NCBI GenBank assembly: GCA_003228115.1
Contig: QEVV01000005.1
Span: 1-64,000, forward strand
Direction: 5' to 3'
Length of the DNA stretch: 64,000 nucleotides
From: Chloroflexota bacterium
GTDB lineage: Bacteria > Chloroflexota > Dehalococcoidia > Lucifugimonadales > SAR202-VII-2
Shown: one piece after another, positions 33,599-41,093 of the stretch
Layout: each line of letters begins with the position of its first letter
Position numbering within the stretch: position 1 is the first letter of the stretch
Program-made: the position numbers and the translations under genes
Notes under the pieces: generated by a model
Database searches by the model: none
Told to the model about the DNA's origin: nothing
What the model saw: the letters and a program-made list of their open reading frames with translations, nothing else

Positions 33599-34498
33599 TC
33601 AGATCTTGCCGACCAGCGACGCGAGCAAAGCCCGTGTCCTGGTCTCCGCGCCTTCCTCAACGGGCATGACGCAAGCCATGATCTCTGTAGCGCCAGCCTC
33701 TCCCAGTCTCCTCAGTCCCCGCTCTACCTCAGCCTCGTCGCCCAGAATAGCGACGTCAGCGGGACCAGCCGCACCCTCCATTTCCAGCATACGAGCGTAG
33801 TGGGGAGACCGCGGATAGCGTTCCAGCAACCTGCCCACGGTCTCCTTGGCCTTTTCGACGTCTGCAGTGACAGCGACCGGAACCCCGGCGCATACTCGAG
33901 GTGATGGGCGGCTCGCAGCCTGCGCCGCGGCGTTTATGCTGGGGACAATATGCGAGCCCAGCGTCTTGGGCCCCACCATCCACGTGATCGTCCCATCAGC
34001 CAACTCACCGGCTACTCGGAGCATCACAGGCCTTAGTGCTGAAAGCATGATGGGAAACGGTTGAGCACCAGGGACGTTGAGGGTGCCAGCTACCTGAAAG
34101 GCCTCGCCTTTGTGATCCACCTGCCCTTCCTCAGCCAAAGCCCTCAGCACGGCTAGGAACTCTCGCATATATTGCTCCGGGCTGGTGCTGATGGTCCCCG
34201 GAAACACAGGGCCAAGCCCCAAAGTAAGCCTGCCGCCGGCGGCGGCCTGAGTTGTTAGCGCCTGTTGAGCAAGCACAAACGGTTGCCGCGGCACTCGCAG
34301 GGGCACAACGGCAGTGCCCAACTCAATGGTGCTGGTCGCCAGCCCCCCGGCAGCCAGCGACGTCAACGTGTCGTTGGCCATAGCTTGCGTGAACCATATG
34401 CTCTCGAAGCCCTCTTGCTCCGCTGCAACGCACTGCGCAACCTGTTCGCTCAACGTTGCCCCGAATGACAATACGCCCGTGAAGAGCCCAATTCGCAT
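33599..34498 (-). CDS. LLM class flavin-dependent oxidoreductase
   Basis: A 299-residue LLM-superfamily protein: GFESIWFTQAMANDTLT, the strand TIELGTAVVPLRVPRQPF, GRLTLGLGPVFPG, then MLSALRPVMLRVAGELADG. This is the F420-dependent-like subgroup that also includes 212-1168, the pair sharing SALRP and YARML motifs. On the minus strand an extended -10 TGCTACAGT is centred near 34547, upstream of the ATG. Substrate unknown. Confidence 0.9.
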   Translation of the reverse strand: MRIGLFTGVLSFGATLSEQVAQCVAAEQEGFESIWFTQAMANDTLTSLAAGGLATSTIELGTAVVPLRVPRQPFVLAQQALTTQAAAGGRLTLGLGPVFPGTISTSPEQYMREFLAVLRALAEEGQVDHKGEAFQVAGTLNVPGAQPFPIMLSALRPVMLRVAGELADGTITWMVGPKTLGSHIVPSINAAAQAASRPSPRVCAGVPVAVTADVEKAKETVGRLLERYPRSPHYARMLEMEGAAGPADVAILGDEAEVERGLRRLGEAGATEIMACVMPVEEGAETRTRALLASLVGKI

Positions 34499-34614
34499 GC
34501 TTGCCGTCCTTGTTCACGAAGTCTTGCGTACGAACTAGAGTCCACTGTAGCACCCAGAGGCATGGTGGTCACTCGGCCGCCGCTGCCTAGACGGTGCTCT
34601 AAGAGCCAAGCCGT

Positions 34615-34644
34615 TTGACACCCTCTTGCGGCAGTGATGATAAT
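34615..34644 (+). promoter_or_regulatory. Sigma-70-type promoter of the DUF971-ttuB-ttuA operon
   Basis: A consensus -35 TTGACA (34615-34620) is separated by 18 nt from the -10 GATAAT (34639-34644), which is preceded by TG. The predicted transcript would start near 34651, 23 nt before the ATG. Confidence 0.7.
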
Positions 34645-34673
34645 CAAAGCATCCACGGTTTCCAGGAGTGTCG

Positions 34674-35009
34674 ATGCACACGGCGAAAGAGGTCACACTG
34701 GCGGAGGATGGCATCCACCTTCGCTGGGACGACGGTCACCAAGGCTTCTACCCCCACCGCCACCTGCGGGCAGAATGCCGATGCGCCGCCTGTATCAATG
34801 AGTTCACCGGCGAACGAATGGTTGGCTACGACAACATCCAGGAAGATGTAGAAGCCATTGAGTGGATGGAGGTGGGCCGCTATGCGCTCCGTTTCCTCTG
34901 GAGCGATTTCCACGACACCGGCATCTACCCCTTCGATCTTCTGCGTTCTGTGTGCCTATGCCCTGAACATGCAGCTGAGCAGGCAGCCAGCGCCCCAGAA
35001 GGGAGCTAG
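34674..35009 (+). CDS. DUF971 (gamma-butyrobetaine hydroxylase-like N-terminal) protein
   Basis: A 111-residue stand-alone DUF971 domain, the small metal-binding domain also found at the N-terminus of gamma-butyrobetaine hydroxylase and in Fe-S cluster-related proteins. Characteristic segments are LRWDDGHQGFYPHRHLRAEC, CRCAACINEFTGER and the C-terminal DFHDTGIYPFDLLR with CLCPEH. The cysteines (ECRCAAC, CLC) could hold zinc or an Fe-S cluster. ATG 34674 has CCAGGAG upstream. It leads an operon with sulfur-carrier and thiolase genes, suggesting a sulfur-transfer or Fe-S role. Confidence 0.86.
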   Translation: MHTAKEVTLAEDGIHLRWDDGHQGFYPHRHLRAECRCAACINEFTGERMVGYDNIQEDVEAIEWMEVGRYALRFLWSDFHDTGIYPFDLLRSVCLCPEHAAEQAASAPEGS

Positions 35010-35017
35010 GGCCATCC

Positions 35018-35218
35018 ATGAAAGTAATCATCAGGAATCCCAAGCGACGCGAGGTCGAACTGGAAGGCAAGGGTTGGCGCGTACAGGACGTGTTGAAGCA
35101 CCTGGACCTCAACCCCGAATCTGTGCTCGTGATGCGAGCCGGAGAGCTGCTGACCCGCGACGAACACGTCAAGACTGAGGACACTATCGAAGTGCTCTCC
35201 GCCATATCGGGAGGCTAG
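35018..35218 (+). CDS. ttuB: MoaD/ThiS-family sulfur carrier protein (TtuB-like)
   Basis: A 66-residue ubiquitin-fold sulfur carrier ending in the diagnostic Gly-Gly (VLSAISGG), the C-terminus that becomes a thiocarboxylate. It has the beta-grasp pattern VIIRNPKRREVELEG, VQDVLKHLDLNPESVLV, and EDTIEVL. It lies one nucleotide before the TtuA-like gene. In Thermus, TtuB is the sulfur donor for TtuA in 2-thiolation of T54 in tRNA. The pairing here makes that assignment likely. Confidence 0.85.
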   Translation: MKVIIRNPKRREVELEGKGWRVQDVLKHLDLNPESVLVMRAGELLTRDEHVKTEDTIEVLSAISGG

Positions 35219-35219
35219 C

Positions 35220-36182
35220 ATGCGCTGCGTAAAGTGTCCGGACAAGGCCGTCATTGAACTCAGACGGCACCATTCCCCGTTCTGCAAACCACATTTCATC
35301 GAATACTTCGAGAACCAGGTGGAGCGCGCCGTGCGCCGCCAAGGAATGCTCAGCCCAGATGACCGCATTATGGTGGCCGTGTCCGGTGGCAAGGACAGCC
35401 TAACCCTCTGGTACGTACTCAACCGCATGGGCTACAACACCACCGGCCTGCACATCCACTTGGGCATTGGTGAATATTCAGACGCCTCCTATGACGCAAC
35501 CCTTGCATTCGCCAAGCAGCACGACCTTGAGGTCACCACCGTAGATCTGTCGAAGACCTACGGGATGAATGTTCCAGACCTATCGAAGGCTCTGAGAAGG
35601 GTTGCCTGCTCGGGTTGTGGCCTCAGTAAGCGTTACATCATGAACAAGGAAGCCCACGAGCGAGGCTTCGACGTAGTAGCTACTGGCCACAACCTGGACG
35701 ATGAGGCTGCGACCCTGATGGGCAACGTGCTCCACTGGCAGATGGGCTACCTGGCGCGCCAAGCGCCAGTGCTGGAGGCGACGACGGAGAAGCTCGTTAA
35801 GAAGGTCAAGCCTCTGTACACGGTCACGGAGCGGGAAACAGCGGCCTACGCGCTGCTGCACGGCATTGACTACGTGGAGGAAGAGTGCCCTAACGCGTTC
35901 GGAGCCAAATCACTACTCTACAAAGACGCTCTGAACCGCATCGAATTGGAGTCACCCGGCGCAAAGCACCAATTCCTACTGCAATTCTTCGAAAACGCCA
36001 GGCCCCGCCTCGAAGTCGGTGCGGACGAACACGAGCTTCGTGACTGTGCAATCTGCGGCCAGGCCACCACTACGGAGGTCTGTGCATTTTGCCGTATGTG
36101 GCAACAAGCGAAGCGTCGCGTCGAACAAAAGGAAGAGCGTCGTCAGCTACGAGAGGCAGAGGCCGCAGCGCCAACTACCTAG
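35220..36182 (+). CDS. ttuA: tRNA 2-thiolation PP-loop enzyme (TtuA/Ncs6-like)
   Basis: A 320-residue adenylating tRNA thiolase of the TtuA/CTU1 (TIGR00269) type. It has an N-terminal zinc finger (MRCVKCPDKA with later CKPHF), the PP-loop VAVSGGKDSLTLWYVL, the Fe-S cluster cysteines near ACSGCGLSKRYIMN and EEECPNAF, and a C-terminal zinc finger (CAICGQATTTEVCAFC). It activates the tRNA uridine and transfers sulfur supplied by the adjacent ThiS-like protein. GGAGG precedes the ATG. Its stop overlaps that of the convergent MFS gene by 4 nt. Confidence 0.92.
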   Translation: MRCVKCPDKAVIELRRHHSPFCKPHFIEYFENQVERAVRRQGMLSPDDRIMVAVSGGKDSLTLWYVLNRMGYNTTGLHIHLGIGEYSDASYDATLAFAKQHDLEVTTVDLSKTYGMNVPDLSKALRRVACSGCGLSKRYIMNKEAHERGFDVVATGHNLDDEAATLMGNVLHWQMGYLARQAPVLEATTEKLVKKVKPLYTVTERETAAYALLHGIDYVEEECPNAFGAKSLLYKDALNRIELESPGAKHQFLLQFFENARPRLEVGADEHELRDCAICGQATTTEVCAFCRMWQQAKRRVEQKEERRQLREAEAAAPTT

Positions 36183-37381
36183 CGAGAGATCGCCGGACGG
36201 CTCGCAACATTCCTGCTTGGTTGTAGCAGCACTACAACTCCGGCCAGAAGCGCCATCCCAGCCCCGAATACTAACGCGTAGCTGAGGTTGATCTCTCCGG
36301 CTAGCCCGGCGAAGACCGCCCCTAAACCTCCGACCCCTTCCCCAACCGCCAGTGCTATCCCTAGAACGGTGGTCTCCCATCGGCCCACGATCTCCAAAGC
36401 AGTCGCAGTAATGGCTGCACGAGTGCCGAGCAGGAAAACGCCAGCAGCCGTCGTGGCAACGAAGAGGGCAACGGTCCCTGTAGCCAGGGACAAAATGAGC
36501 AGAGATGCGCTACCCAACACCAGCCCCGCCAAAATGACTGGTCGACGGCCCACCGCATCAGATATACGCCCAAACCACAACGCCGCGATCGTGCTAGCAA
36601 CGATCATGACGGAGAAAGTCACAGCCGTGAAGATTGAGGACAGCCCTCTCGCCTCTTCAAGGTACAGGCCAATCATGCTATACAGCGCCATGACGGCCAT
36701 GTTGTAGAGGGCAAAGAGGATGAGAACCGACAACCCGTCACGGCGGCTCCATATGCGAAGCATTTCCACGAACTCGGAGCGTGACGGTCGCTTCCGTTCG
36801 GGTGGGGCCACCCTGGAAGCCAGTCGCACAAAGATGAGGCCCATAACAACCGCGGGAAGAACCGTCAGCTGTAGAGTCTCGCGCCAGTCCAGATGAACCA
36901 ACATGAACCCGACGCTGAGGGGAGCCAACACCTCACTGACCGTGCCCCCTAGCCCATGTACTGCTATAACAAATGCCCTACGGCGAGGCATCTTCTGCAC
37001 CATGGTCCCCATGGCCACTGGGTGCCAAGAAGCCGCGCCAGCGGATGCGATGGCCATGAACAAAACGAGCGCCCAGAAACTGTTCATGAGGGAAGAGATT
37101 AGATAGGCGACGGCAACCCACCAAAACGTGCTCAGCAAGAAGATCCCGCGCCGTTTGGTGGAATCGCCGATGATCCCCGCAGGGACGTACGCCAGCCCGG
37201 CGCCAAGCATCTTCATGGTGAACAGCAACCCAACCTGCGTCGGGCTTAGGTCCAGCGCCAGTGCAATAGCCGGAGCAAGGAGCCACATGGCGCCACTTCC
37301 CCAATCCACTGCGCCGTGCCCAATGGGGAAAGCGCCCAGGTAGAGCCGACGATCACTTCGGCTCAACCCCGGCTCATTCAT
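36179..37381 (-). CDS. MFS transporter
   Basis: A 400-residue, 12-helix major facilitator permease. N-terminal helix WGSGAMWLLAPAIALAL, motif A-like LAYVPAGIIGDSTKRRGIF and its second-half equivalent ALWFGRISDAVGRRPVI are visible. It overlaps the upstream VLRF1-like gene by 8 nt and is the last gene of a minus-strand operon led by the predicted selenocysteine rhodanese. Substrate unknown. Confidence 0.88.
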   Translation of the reverse strand: MNEPGLSRSDRRLYLGAFPIGHGAVDWGSGAMWLLAPAIALALDLSPTQVGLLFTMKMLGAGLAYVPAGIIGDSTKRRGIFLLSTFWWVAVAYLISSLMNSFWALVLFMAIASAGAASWHPVAMGTMVQKMPRRRAFVIAVHGLGGTVSEVLAPLSVGFMLVHLDWRETLQLTVLPAVVMGLIFVRLASRVAPPERKRPSRSEFVEMLRIWSRRDGLSVLILFALYNMAVMALYSMIGLYLEEARGLSSIFTAVTFSVMIVASTIAALWFGRISDAVGRRPVILAGLVLGSASLLILSLATGTVALFVATTAAGVFLLGTRAAITATALEIVGRWETTVLGIALAVGEGVGGLGAVFAGLAGEINLSYALVFGAGMALLAGVVVLLQPSRNVASRPAISR

Positions 37382-38147
37382 CCGATGAGGCTTGGCCTTG
37401 CTGATTGCTGTTTTGCATAGTATCGAGCGGAACGTTCCAGCTAGCTACTCGGCTCGTGTAGATCAGCGCTGGCAGGGCAATCAGCATCTTGTGGGAAGGA
37501 TCTGGAAGATCAAGGTGCCGCTCCATGACAATCGGTGTGAAGCGCTTGAAAAAGGTGCAACGTTCGCGAAAGGCCTGGACCAGTAAACGGTCTCCACCAA
37601 GCATGAAATGATGGATCGGCTTTTCATAGGGTTCCAGGCGTTGCCGGACGACCTCACAGGTCTTATCTATCAGAGACTGGGTCTGCTCTTCCCTACGTCT
37701 GGCAAAGCGGCCTGACGAACTCCCTCCCTTGCGATTGCGTCCATGTACATACCGGCTGCCCACCTTGGAGAGGACAACTTTGTCACCCTCATAGACGGCC
37801 ACCCCGTATCCGCCTCGCCGGAGAAGCAGAACACCAACGGTCCTGTCTCGAAGTAATAGGGAAAGGAGGGGATCGGAGTCCCAACCGGATGAACTTGCCT
37901 CTCCTTCCGTCGCAAACGGAGGCAGCACCATATGCCTATCAGGCCGGTCTATGAAGAGGACACCACCGGTCGTGGAGCGGGCCAACATAGTCTGAAGGGA
38001 TTCAGGAAGGGAGGCTGAGGCCGGCGCTTCAACACCAGGAGGCAGGACAACCATCCTGCCTAGTCCTTTGGGGTCGTGCCATTCCTCAGCCAATCGGAGC
38101 ATCACTCGTATGGGTACTTGCCTGAATTCTGGAACTGGAGATGTCAA
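37374..38147 (-). CDS. Vms1-like release factor (VLRF1) family protein, degenerate catalytic motif
   Basis: A 257-residue protein resembling bacterial/actinobacterial VLRF1-domain proteins, which are related to eRF1 and cleave peptidyl-tRNA on stalled ribosomes. The supporting segment is HGRNRKGGSSSGRFARRREE followed by a helix and FMLGGDRLLVQAF. In family members the loop usually carries glutamine (GGxSQQRF-type); here it reads GGSSSGRF, so the hydrolytic glutamine seems absent. The start is TTG 38147 with AGGGGG upstream, 9 nt after the end of the rhodanese gene. Assignment to the family is moderate; loss of catalysis is inference. Confidence 0.6.
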   Translation of the reverse strand: MTSPVPEFRQVPIRVMLRLAEEWHDPKGLGRMVVLPPGVEAPASASLPESLQTMLARSTTGGVLFIDRPDRHMVLPPFATEGEASSSGWDSDPLLSLLLRDRTVGVLLLRRGGYGVAVYEGDKVVLSKVGSRYVHGRNRKGGSSSGRFARRREEQTQSLIDKTCEVVRQRLEPYEKPIHHFMLGGDRLLVQAFRERCTFFKRFTPIVMERHLDLPDPSHKMLIALPALIYTSRVASWNVPLDTMQNSNQQGQASSDE

Positions 38148-38156
38148 ACCAGCCCC

Positions 38157-39017
38157 CTATTTTTCATTCTGATCCTCTGACCGCTCAGTCCTGCCCTCAA
38201 TGGGAAACGAAGGATCGTTGCCCCATTCCCCCCAGGAGCCGTCATAGTTGCGGACGTTATCGTAGCCAAGGAGCATCAGGGTCAGCATTGCGTTCGACGA
38301 ACGCACCGCTCCTTGTCAGTAGGGAGCGATGAGCCGCTTATCCTCCGTGACGCCGGCTGTGCGGTACATCTGCCGCAGCTCATCCGCCGGCTTGAACACA
38401 TGGGTAACGTCGTCCACAAGGTTGTTCAGCCACTCTAGATGAACCGCACCTTCCATGTGCCCGCCAAAACGGTTGGTGCGCAGATTGGCGCCGTCGTACT
38501 CGGCCTGGCTGCGAGTATCCAAAGCAACGAAGGTGGAATCCGTCAGGCATGTCCGCATCTCGTCGCTGGAAACGACCCAGTCTTGCTGGGGCCGGGGCGT
38601 GAACACGCCCCCCTCACGTTTGGTTGCCGTGATGCTCACCGGGCGGCCCTCTAGAACCCACTTGTTCCAACCACCGTTGAGGACCTTTACCTGATGATGT
38701 CCGTAGTAGTTCAGGACCCACCACAAGCGGGAGGCGAACAAGCTGCGGTTGTCATCGTAGGCAATAACCATGTCGTCGTCGCCAATGCCAAGTTCTGCCA
38801 TTAGCGCAGTGAATTGGCTCGGGCTCATGACGAAGGCCGGGTTGTCGGGATCCTTCAGGCGGTCGCTGTAATTGGGCGAACTAACGGCGCCGGGAATGTG
38901 GCCCCGGTTGTACAGCCGCCACTCCTGGCAGTCCACGACCACCACGTTGGGGTCTCCAAGGTGTTCCGCAAGCCAGCCAGTCTCTGCGAGAAGCTCAGGC
39001 CGTGCGTAGTCCGCCAT
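38157..39017 (-). CDS. Two-domain rhodanese (thiosulfate sulfurtransferase), predicted selenoprotein
   Basis: A 286-residue tandem rhodanese if the in-frame TGA at 38318-38316 is read as selenocysteine. The N-terminal inactive domain has [20 protein letters not shown] and the C-terminal domain [17 protein letters not shown]. The active-site loop reads IAPY, TGA (codon 234), [10 protein letters not shown], where other sulfurtransferases have the sulfur-accepting cysteine (YCQGGVRS-type). After the TGA, 52 more codons encode the conserved end ([20 protein letters not shown]) to a TAG. A 7-bp hairpin with a GUC loop follows the TGA. Transfer of sulfur (or selenium) from thiosulfate to thiols is expected. 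It leads an operon with VLRF1-like and MFS genes. The start at ATG 39017 begins the family similarity. Confidence 0.9.
38289..38318 (-). promoter_or_regulatory. UGA codon with SECIS-like stem-loop (rhodanese gene)
   Basis: On the minus strand the TGA is followed 17 nt later by the apical loop GTC, closed by a perfect 7-bp stem TGCGTTC/GAACGCA. An outer AGC/GCT pairing could extend it. The loop begins with G. Position and loop match bacterial SECIS expectations and parallel the element at 32264-32294. Confidence 0.7.
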
Positions 39018-39191
39018 TCCGCCTCCCAGAACGAATATGCCCCAATTGTCAGCGGGCCCCCAAGGGGTGTCAAGGCAAGCATGCGGTGCCTTACCCTGCC
39101 CAATCTCATCTCTAGCTCCCAAATGGCAATGCACACACCCGAGAACCGCGCTATGATGGGCGACGATTCCGTTACACAACAAGGAGCGGTC

Positions 39192-40103
39192 ATGCACTTT
39201 GGAGTTATGCTGCCGCATTTCCGTCAGGCAGCTTCAGCCGATGGAATCGTTAGGGTCGCTCAGGAGGCTGAGGCGATGGGCTTCGGTTCTGTCTGGGTCA
39301 GCGAGCACCTGGCCATACCGACCGAGCACCTTGAGCGCAGAGGGCCCGTTTGGTACGAAGCCACCACGGTCCTTGCTTTCGCAGCGGCTGTTACCAAGAC
39401 CATCCGTCTGGGTACCAGCGTACTCGTCATGCCATTCCGCAGCCCTGTACTCACGGCAAAGGCCGTCGCTACAATTGATGTGCTATCGGGCGGCCGGGTG
39501 ATCTTTGGGGCAGGGGTCGGGGGCTTCGAGGGCGAATTCGATGTCACAGCCTCCGATTACGCCAACCGGGGCGAAATGACGACCGAAGCGTTAGCCCTGA
39601 TCAAGCAAATCTGGGGCGATGGCCCAGCCAATTTCGAAGGCAAATACTGGCAGGTCTCGGATGTGATTATCGAGCCAAAGCCGCTGCAGCAGCCCCGGCC
39701 GCCCATATGGATAGGCGGCAGCACCGGGAGGGCACTGCGCAGGGTCGCGGAGCACGGCGACGTTTGGCACCCTACCCGCCCCACTATAGCCCTCATAGAG
39801 GAGGGCAAGAAAAAACTTGGTGAGCTTTGCGAGGGCACCGGCCGTGATGCTTCCGCAATCCCGATTGCCCTGCGCCATTGCCTGCTCTTCACCGACACCC
39901 CAGCCGCCGCGGACACCAAGGAACCCCTTATCGGTACGGAGGATGACATCCTCCGCTCGCTGGAATCATTCGAGAAGGCAGGGGTGAAGGCCGCTGTATT
40001 GGACATGTTCTACGGGACTCCTGAAGTCAACAATGAAACCCCCGACACAATGCTGAAGACCATGGAACGACTTATGACGAAGATCGCGCCGAGGTTTTCC
40101 TAA
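39192..40103 (+). CDS. LLM class flavin-dependent oxidoreductase
   Basis: A 303-residue F420-dependent-type LLM protein. Segments MHFGVMLPHF, GFGSVWVSEHLAIP, IRLGTSVLVMPFRSPVLTAK, GRVIFGAGVGGFEGEFD and PRPPIWIGGSTGRALRR are typical of the TIGR03619-like subgroup. AAGGAG precedes the ATG at 39192. It is divergent from the rhodanese operon and followed by an HpaI-type aldolase on the same strand. Substrate unknown. Confidence 0.92.
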   Translation: MHFGVMLPHFRQAASADGIVRVAQEAEAMGFGSVWVSEHLAIPTEHLERRGPVWYEATTVLAFAAAVTKTIRLGTSVLVMPFRSPVLTAKAVATIDVLSGGRVIFGAGVGGFEGEFDVTASDYANRGEMTTEALALIKQIWGDGPANFEGKYWQVSDVIIEPKPLQQPRPPIWIGGSTGRALRRVAEHGDVWHPTRPTIALIEEGKKKLGELCEGTGRDASAIPIALRHCLLFTDTPAAADTKEPLIGTEDDILRSLESFEKAGVKAAVLDMFYGTPEVNNETPDTMLKTMERLMTKIAPRFS

Positions 40104-40183
40104 CCACACCAGTGGCGGGTCCATTCAAACTTCCAACCAGCCATTCGACCGGCGAACGCAACGAACACTCTTAGGAGAACGAA

Positions 40184-40957
40184 ATGGGACAGAACAAAAC
40201 CAAAGAGAAACTAGCCAAGGGCGAGGCCGTTTACGGCGTTCCCATGACTATCAATGCCCCTTCGCTGGTGGAACTACTAGCGTTGGCGGGTATGGACTTC
40301 GTCATGCTGGACGCCGAAGGCGGCCCTCTCGACCCAAGTGAAGTTGAGAACCTTGCCAGAGCCTCGGAGCTAACCGGCATCACTCCGCTAGTGCGGGTCC
40401 CGGTCAACCGGCCAGAGGTTATCGGCATCTTTCTGGACAGAGGCGCTCACGGAGTTGTCGTCCCCAAGGTGTCCAGCGCCGAAGAAGCTGCTGCTGTGGT
40501 GCGTGCGGCGAAGTTCCCCCCCGAGGGCAACCGCGGCTTTGCACCTGCCCGCTGGACGATCACCTATCGCGGGGAAACCGACCTCTACGCTGCCGCCAAC
40601 CGGGAAACGCTAGTCATCTGCATGGTGGAGGATCCAGTCGGCATGGCCGCCATCGGCGACATCGCTTCGGTACCCGGCGTGGACGCCGTACACATTGGTC
40701 CCAATGACCTGGCGCTATCCCTAGGCCACGGAGCGAACACCTGGCACGAAGAGGTCCTCGAGTTGGTGGACAAAGCTGTCGCCACGGTAACGGCCTTGGG
40801 CAGCCCCTTCCCGGTCATGGGCGTCGGAGCCATTCCGCCGTCTCAGACCGATCGTTACCGGGCCTATCAGGAACAAGGCGTGCGGTACTTCCAAGTCGCC
40901 CTACCCGGTCTCATCAATGGTGCTACAAGACGTTTCTTCGAGGCCGTGCGCGCCTGA
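40184..40957 (+). CDS. HpcH/HpaI aldolase family protein lacking the active-site histidine
   Basis: A 257-residue paralogue of 14594-15364. The barrel and metal-binding residues are kept (CMVEDPVGM and HIGPNDLALSLG), as is the arginine in PLVRVP. The DAEH motif that carries the catalytic histidine reads MLDAEGGPLD, with glycine. It may therefore act on a different substrate or without the usual base. TAGGAG precedes the ATG. It lies 80 nt after the LLM gene and probably shares its transcript. Confidence 0.88.
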   Translation: MGQNKTKEKLAKGEAVYGVPMTINAPSLVELLALAGMDFVMLDAEGGPLDPSEVENLARASELTGITPLVRVPVNRPEVIGIFLDRGAHGVVVPKVSSAEEAAAVVRAAKFPPEGNRGFAPARWTITYRGETDLYAAANRETLVICMVEDPVGMAAIGDIASVPGVDAVHIGPNDLALSLGHGANTWHEEVLELVDKAVATVTALGSPFPVMGVGAIPPSQTDRYRAYQEQGVRYFQVALPGLINGATRRFFEAVRA

Positions 40958-41012
40958 TCCGAAGTGGCAGTCGCGAGCAACCTCGTCCAAGCAACCTCGT
41001 CGTAAAACGAAT

Positions 41013-41040
41013 GTAGGGGCGTTCAATTGAACGCCCCTAC
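41013..41040. repeat. Dispersed palindrome, copy 2
   Basis: A perfect 28-bp palindrome with half-site GTAGGGGCGTTCAA, identical to the core of 15465-15496. It lies between the convergent aldolase and SirB1-like genes. Confidence 0.8.
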
Positions 41041-41093
41041 GTCTTACCCCTCACAACGTCGGCATATTCAATACTAGGCTCGCTCCCAGCCCT

